A DNA stretch of 64,000 bases from contig BCIH01000002.1 of assembly GCA_002897115.2 (NCBI GenBank), forward strand, positions 635,789-699,788, read 5' to 3'. Position 1 is the first letter of the stretch. Each line of letters opens with the position of its first letter. The notes under the pieces are model-generated. The model did no database searches. It saw only the letters and a program-made list of their open reading frames with translations, and had not been told where the DNA came from. The stretch comes from Prototheca cutis. Taxonomy: Eukaryota; Chlorophyta; Trebouxiophyceae; Chlorellales; Chlorellaceae. Shown piece after piece: positions 60,561 to 64,000 of the stretch. A program made the position numbers and the translations under genes.

Positions 60561-62952
60561 TTAGGTCACGACGAGTCGTGCCGCGAGCGTGCTCTGCATG
60601 GCAGCGAGCTGATCTGCCCATGCAGATAGCGCAGTCGCCCTGGCTGCAGGCTCAGACTCGGGTCCTGCCAGCTCCAGCACGCCCAGTTCCTGGTCCAGCG
60701 ACCCGGACAGCTGTCCATCCAGCAGCATGGCCGCCAGCAGGCGCTCCGCCTCGTCCCCGCTGCAGTGAAGGACCTCTGCCACACGCGCAAGTCGGACCCG
60801 CACGTACGACTGCACCAGCGTCCGCACCACCTGCGCGTTGTCTTTGTTGGTCTTGACTGTTTTAAACCTTGGTTTGGGGATGTCAAACATGGAGGTGAGT
60901 GTGCAAACGGGCAAATGGCCCCAGCCCATTCAACAAGCCCACCAGCGTGCCTGCATGCGGATGTTGCGCCGCAGCTCGTCGACGTGCTCGCGGATGAAGG
61001 GGTCGTCGGTAATGGATGCCGCATGCACCCGCAGAATGCTCTCAAATTCACGGATGTCCCCGCCCTGGTAAGCGTCCACCAGTCGCGTCATCGCCGCCAC
61101 CTTTCATAACAGTAGTTTGAAGTGGGCAGCGATGGGAAAAGGAGTTATTTTTTGCTGATTGTCGTCGCGTGATGGCATGGGATTCATTGCGGTCGATGCT
61201 ACTCCCAGGAAAAATGGACCAGGTACACAGAATGCGGCGACATCCGGGGGAGAAAAGGATCCGACACCCTTACACCAATGCAGCAACTCCCCAGCCAGGT
61301 GCAGTACCTCGGGATCCTCTTTATATGGTCTGGCCTCTTGTGAATCGAAGGGGTCGACACCCGACTGCATGAGCATCGCGGCCAGGACGAGGTACTTGAG
61401 GCACCGCGTCCGTTCGGGTGCGCCTGCCTCGTCGTAGCTCTTGAACGCCTCGAAGAAAGCGGTGGCCGCAGCGGCCCAGTCTCGGGCGGACAGCGCGACG
61501 TGCCCGCCCGACTCGCGCACGATGCCCAGGATGCGCGGGTGCGGCAGCGCCGATCGCACACGCGCCGCGTCGGCGCACAGAGTGCGCAGTGCGGCCGTGT
61601 CGCCCCGCGCCGTCTGCACACGGATGAGTAAGGCGATGACCTCCAGTGCCTGCGTCCCACGCCGCGGATCCTCGGCCTGTGGCGGCGGTGGCGCACTGCC
61701 CGCCGGGGCCAAGGTTGCTGCCGTTCCGGAACCGCCGATGCCTCCCTTGCTCCCAGTCCCTGTTGCTGCCGTGGTACCAGGCGGGCCCATACACCAGTGA
61801 TGGAGCTGTTCCAGCACCGTCAAAGCCCGTGGGAGCTCGGCCGAATCCACGAGACTGGTCGCCAACTTCATGCTGGTCTTGAACCACAGCCGGTCGTTGG
61901 GTCGGGCGCGGAGTTCCTTGAGCGTCAGATCGTACGCCCGTCGGGCCAGCCCCGCATCGGCGCCCGCGCTCAGGGCATCCAGCGTGCTGCTCAGCTTCTT
62001 TTCAGCCGCGGTGCGTGGAATGGCAGGCGCCGCGGCAGCCGCCAGCAGGTCGGCGTACGCCGCGAGCGTCGCATCGGCGTCGCCCAAACGCAGCCGGGCC
62101 TTGACAATCTGCTTCAGCGCCTTGAAAGCCCAGCGCTCGCGGTCCTCGCAGTCCATGGACAAAACCTGCTGGAAACCCGCCAGCGCCTCCTCCGCGCCGT
62201 CTTCCGAGTCCAGCAACCCTGTTGTGGTTGGACGGGGTTGCCGTTGGACAGGGCGTTGATGGTCGTGAAAGGGAGCAGGAAACGGATGAATTTGGGTGCC
62301 AAGCGCTGTCCCTTTTGAGCTTACAAAGGCCACACCGTGGCGCCACTGAACCCAGCAGAACCCGGCTCCCGAGCACAAGTAATCCAGCAGGAGGCACAAT
62401 TCTCTCGTACCCTTGCTATTGTAGTACTGGTTCTCCACATCAACCTGCACGCCATGGAAGCGACATTGGGGGAGTCTGTTCTGTCTCCTGTGCAGACTGC
62501 TCTTCCGAACAAGCAAATCCCACAGGTCGAAACAGTCTGCCGCCCCATGAAGTGCAAAGTTTCTACAGACACAGTCGCAGGCACTTACGTCCTGCTCCTC
62601 CATCTCATCCTCGGAATACTCAAAGCCATAATCTGCATGTGCGAGTGGGCATGGGCAGGCCGTGGGGGTTGGCCTGCTGAGCTGGTCTCCCCGCTCTTTG
62701 TTGCCAGGCAGGACGCCTCCACACCCCAAACCCAAGGTTCCTTGGTGTGGCACAGTCCCATCTTTGCAGGCGATCCAAAAGCTTTTAGAACTAAAGAGTT
62801 CGCCCGGNTAAGTAGCGTGCCTTCAATGTCGCTCCCATCTGCAGAAGGGCAGGTGCGTCCGCCGGGTGTGCCGACACTGCCAAGCGGAGGGCGGGAGCGC
62901 TCCATTGCCCAGATCACATGCCCCGCGCCCCGCACGCAATCTTACCGCTCAT
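60561..62952 (-). CDS. CSN2: COP9 signalosome subunit 2
   Basis: Seven exons: 62952-62946 (7 bases), 62838-62821 (18 bases), 62632-62589, 62442-62409, 62218-61308, 61100-60951 and 60830-60561, giving 477 residues. Four tiny leading exons assemble MSDGSDIEDYGFEYSEDEME, EQD, VDVENQYYNSKG, which is nearly the plant CSN2 start. The PCI-family body has WAFKALKQIVKARLRL, RPNDRLWFKTSMKLA, RGTQALEVIALLIR, PHPRILGIVRESGGHVAL, FFEAFKSYDEAG, CLKYLVLAAMLMQSGVDPFD and DDPFIREHVDELRRNIRMQ. CSN2 helps the signalosome bind cullins and remove Nedd8. Two introns (62820-62633 and 60950-60831) start GCACGC and appear to be GC-AG introns. A Gly/Pro-rich insert lies in the middle of exon 5 (about 61720-61670). The 7-base first exon is inferred from phase and the conserved start. 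Confidence 0.92.
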
Positions 62953-63351
62953 CCTGCCTAGATGTCGTGACGACACAGCTGAGCTACCGTTGCATGGAAG
63001 CCTTTGTTACAGCCGGTGCGGTGTGGCGCAGTGCCCAGCACACGAGTGCCGGGCAGGTTCCACCGGCCCACGGCTCCTTGGTTCAGGCTCTGGCTTCTTG
63101 CAAACTTGGCATGCGCTTCGAACTATCAGCTACATCATATCGACGCGATGCACTGTGCTACAGGGCGCGTGTTTTGTTGGCGATCAACTTCCCTCCGAAT
63201 GGCGTCTTCCTGTGATTCCGGAAATATCAAGTTTCATGGCAGCCCGGTCACCAACCGGGCAAGCACGGACTGGGTGGTGGTGCACTTATCGTCCTGCACC
63301 CATCCCAACGTGCAAGCCCAATCAAATATACGGAGGCTATGCTGGATGGCA
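62953..63351. other. Intergenic region upstream of CSN2
   Basis: 399 bases; no gene or repeat recognised. Confidence 0.4.
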
Positions 63352-64000
63352 TCACTGCTTCAACGGGATGCCAGACGCGCAGGTGAACCGGTGCGCCCTT
63401 CCCTCGAAAGCCCCGCCGTTCAGGAAGTTTTGCCAGACGCGTTCCCTCGACCCAAGCACACTGCACGGGGTCGTGGTTGTGGGATTGCGAGGGGGTTGGT
63501 GAGTGGGTGGGTGGGTGGGTGGGTGGGGGGAGGCAGGGACAAGATACTGAGAGAGTTGAGATGTGTGTTCGTCGCAAGGGCCCCAAGCATGAAACACTGC
63601 TACACCTCCCACTCAGCCCTCGCACTGGCCCCCCGTCATGCCTGTACCCACCCCAGATCTGGGTTCTTCTCCAAGTAGTAGTCAAAGTCAAAACACTGGG
63701 GCCCACGCTGGAGCAGGTAACCCAGCCGCTCTTCCCGAAACTGGAGTGGATCCTGCCGGTACACATTGGACGCAATGTCGGCCTTGCCGGCCATGGCCTG
63801 TGTGTGTGTGTGTGTGTGTTTCTTTTTAAAAGGGGGGGTGAGTGACCGAGTGGGTGAGTGGAAGAGCGAGTAGGTATGAGAGGGACGTGGGCATTGGGCA
63901 GGTGATGGCTTGAAAAAGGCACAAAAACAACCCCTGGATGAGGGGGGGGACGAGGAAGGAGTGATCACTGGCCCATCCAGGTAAATGGAGGGTTCAAACC
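63352..64000 (-). CDS. Unrecognised protein, last three exons (partial at window edge)
   Basis: Exons 64000-63969 (cut by the window), 63797-63652 and 63460-63352 join in phase. The readable end includes FEPSIYLDGP, then NVYRQDPLQFREERLGYLL, FDFDYYLEKNPDLG, and VWQNFLNGGAFEGRAHRFTC before the stop. The pattern FDxDYYLxxNPDL ... W-x-x-F-x-x-x-G-x-F-E-G-R-x-x-R-F occurs at the end of many algal and bacterial proteins, often linked to glycosyltransferase or sulfotransferase domains, but I cannot name the catalytic part because it lies outside. Intron 2 holds a (GGGT)n tract, and the acceptor of the middle exon follows directly on (AC)n. Confidence 0.65.
63501..63532. repeat. (GGGT)n repeat
   Basis: Five GGGT-type units and a G run in the last intron of the terminal gene. 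Confidence 0.9.
63799..63821. repeat. (TG)n microsatellite at an acceptor
   Basis: On the gene strand this is (AC)n ending in AG, directly forming the 3' splice site of the middle exon. Confidence 0.9.

Overview
The window looks like nuclear DNA of a green alga (Viridiplantae, probably a chlorophyte). Genes are broken by many short introns. Several are plant-type: GDP-mannose 3,5-epimerase, plastid DXR with a transit peptide, plastid-type uroporphyrinogen decarboxylase and an SnRK2-like kinase. Others (CFAP73-like, TBCCD1) belong to cilia or centrioles. Coding sequence is GC-rich. Introns and intergenic DNA carry long C/G homopolymers, (CA)n/(TG)n and (GGGT)n tracts. I assembled the exons by hand, matching splice sites, intron phase and family similarity; there is no transcript evidence.

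Layout. 0-10 kb: end of a TPR gene (+), an importin-beta-like receptor (-), diflavin reductase NDOR1 (+) and RAB2 (+). 10-24 kb: GDP-mannose epimerase (-), Pescadillo (-), an RBBP6/Mpe1-like protein without a RING (+) and PRMT3 (-). 24-36 kb: exocyst Sec10 (+), an RS/RRM splicing factor (-), COQ3 (+), a low-molecular-weight phosphatase (-), RNA polymerase I subunit A12 (+) and an SnRK2-like kinase (-). 36-47 kb: DXR (-), a coiled-coil protein (-), UROD (-), CFAP73-like (+), Beclin-1/ATG6 (-), USE1 (+) and an AIG2-like cyclotransferase (-). 47-64 kb: a PQ-loop transporter (-), an SDR42E-type dehydrogenase (-), TBCCD1 (+), a myristoylation-motif C2-LNS2 protein (+), CSN2 (-) and the 3' end of an unrecognised gene (-).

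The genes do not form operons and mostly serve unrelated housekeeping roles. Some share processes: RNA processing (RBBP6-like, the RS/RRM factor, and possibly an SR-protein importin), ribosome production (PES1, RPA12), membrane traffic and autophagy (RAB2, SEC10, USE1, Beclin), isoprenoid and tetrapyrrole synthesis (DXR, UROD), and cilium/centriole biology (CFAP73, TBCCD1). Neighbours switch strand at 17 of 26 boundaries, so many pairs share a short divergent promoter region.

Most notable: six inferred GC-AG introns among about 97; three nuclear proteins whose usual zinc modules are missing or degenerate (RBBP6 RING, PRMT3 zinc finger, RPA12 N-terminal ribbon); a C2-LNS2 protein that keeps the DxDGT catalytic motif; and 5' splice sites placed inside GT-repeat/poly-G tracts.
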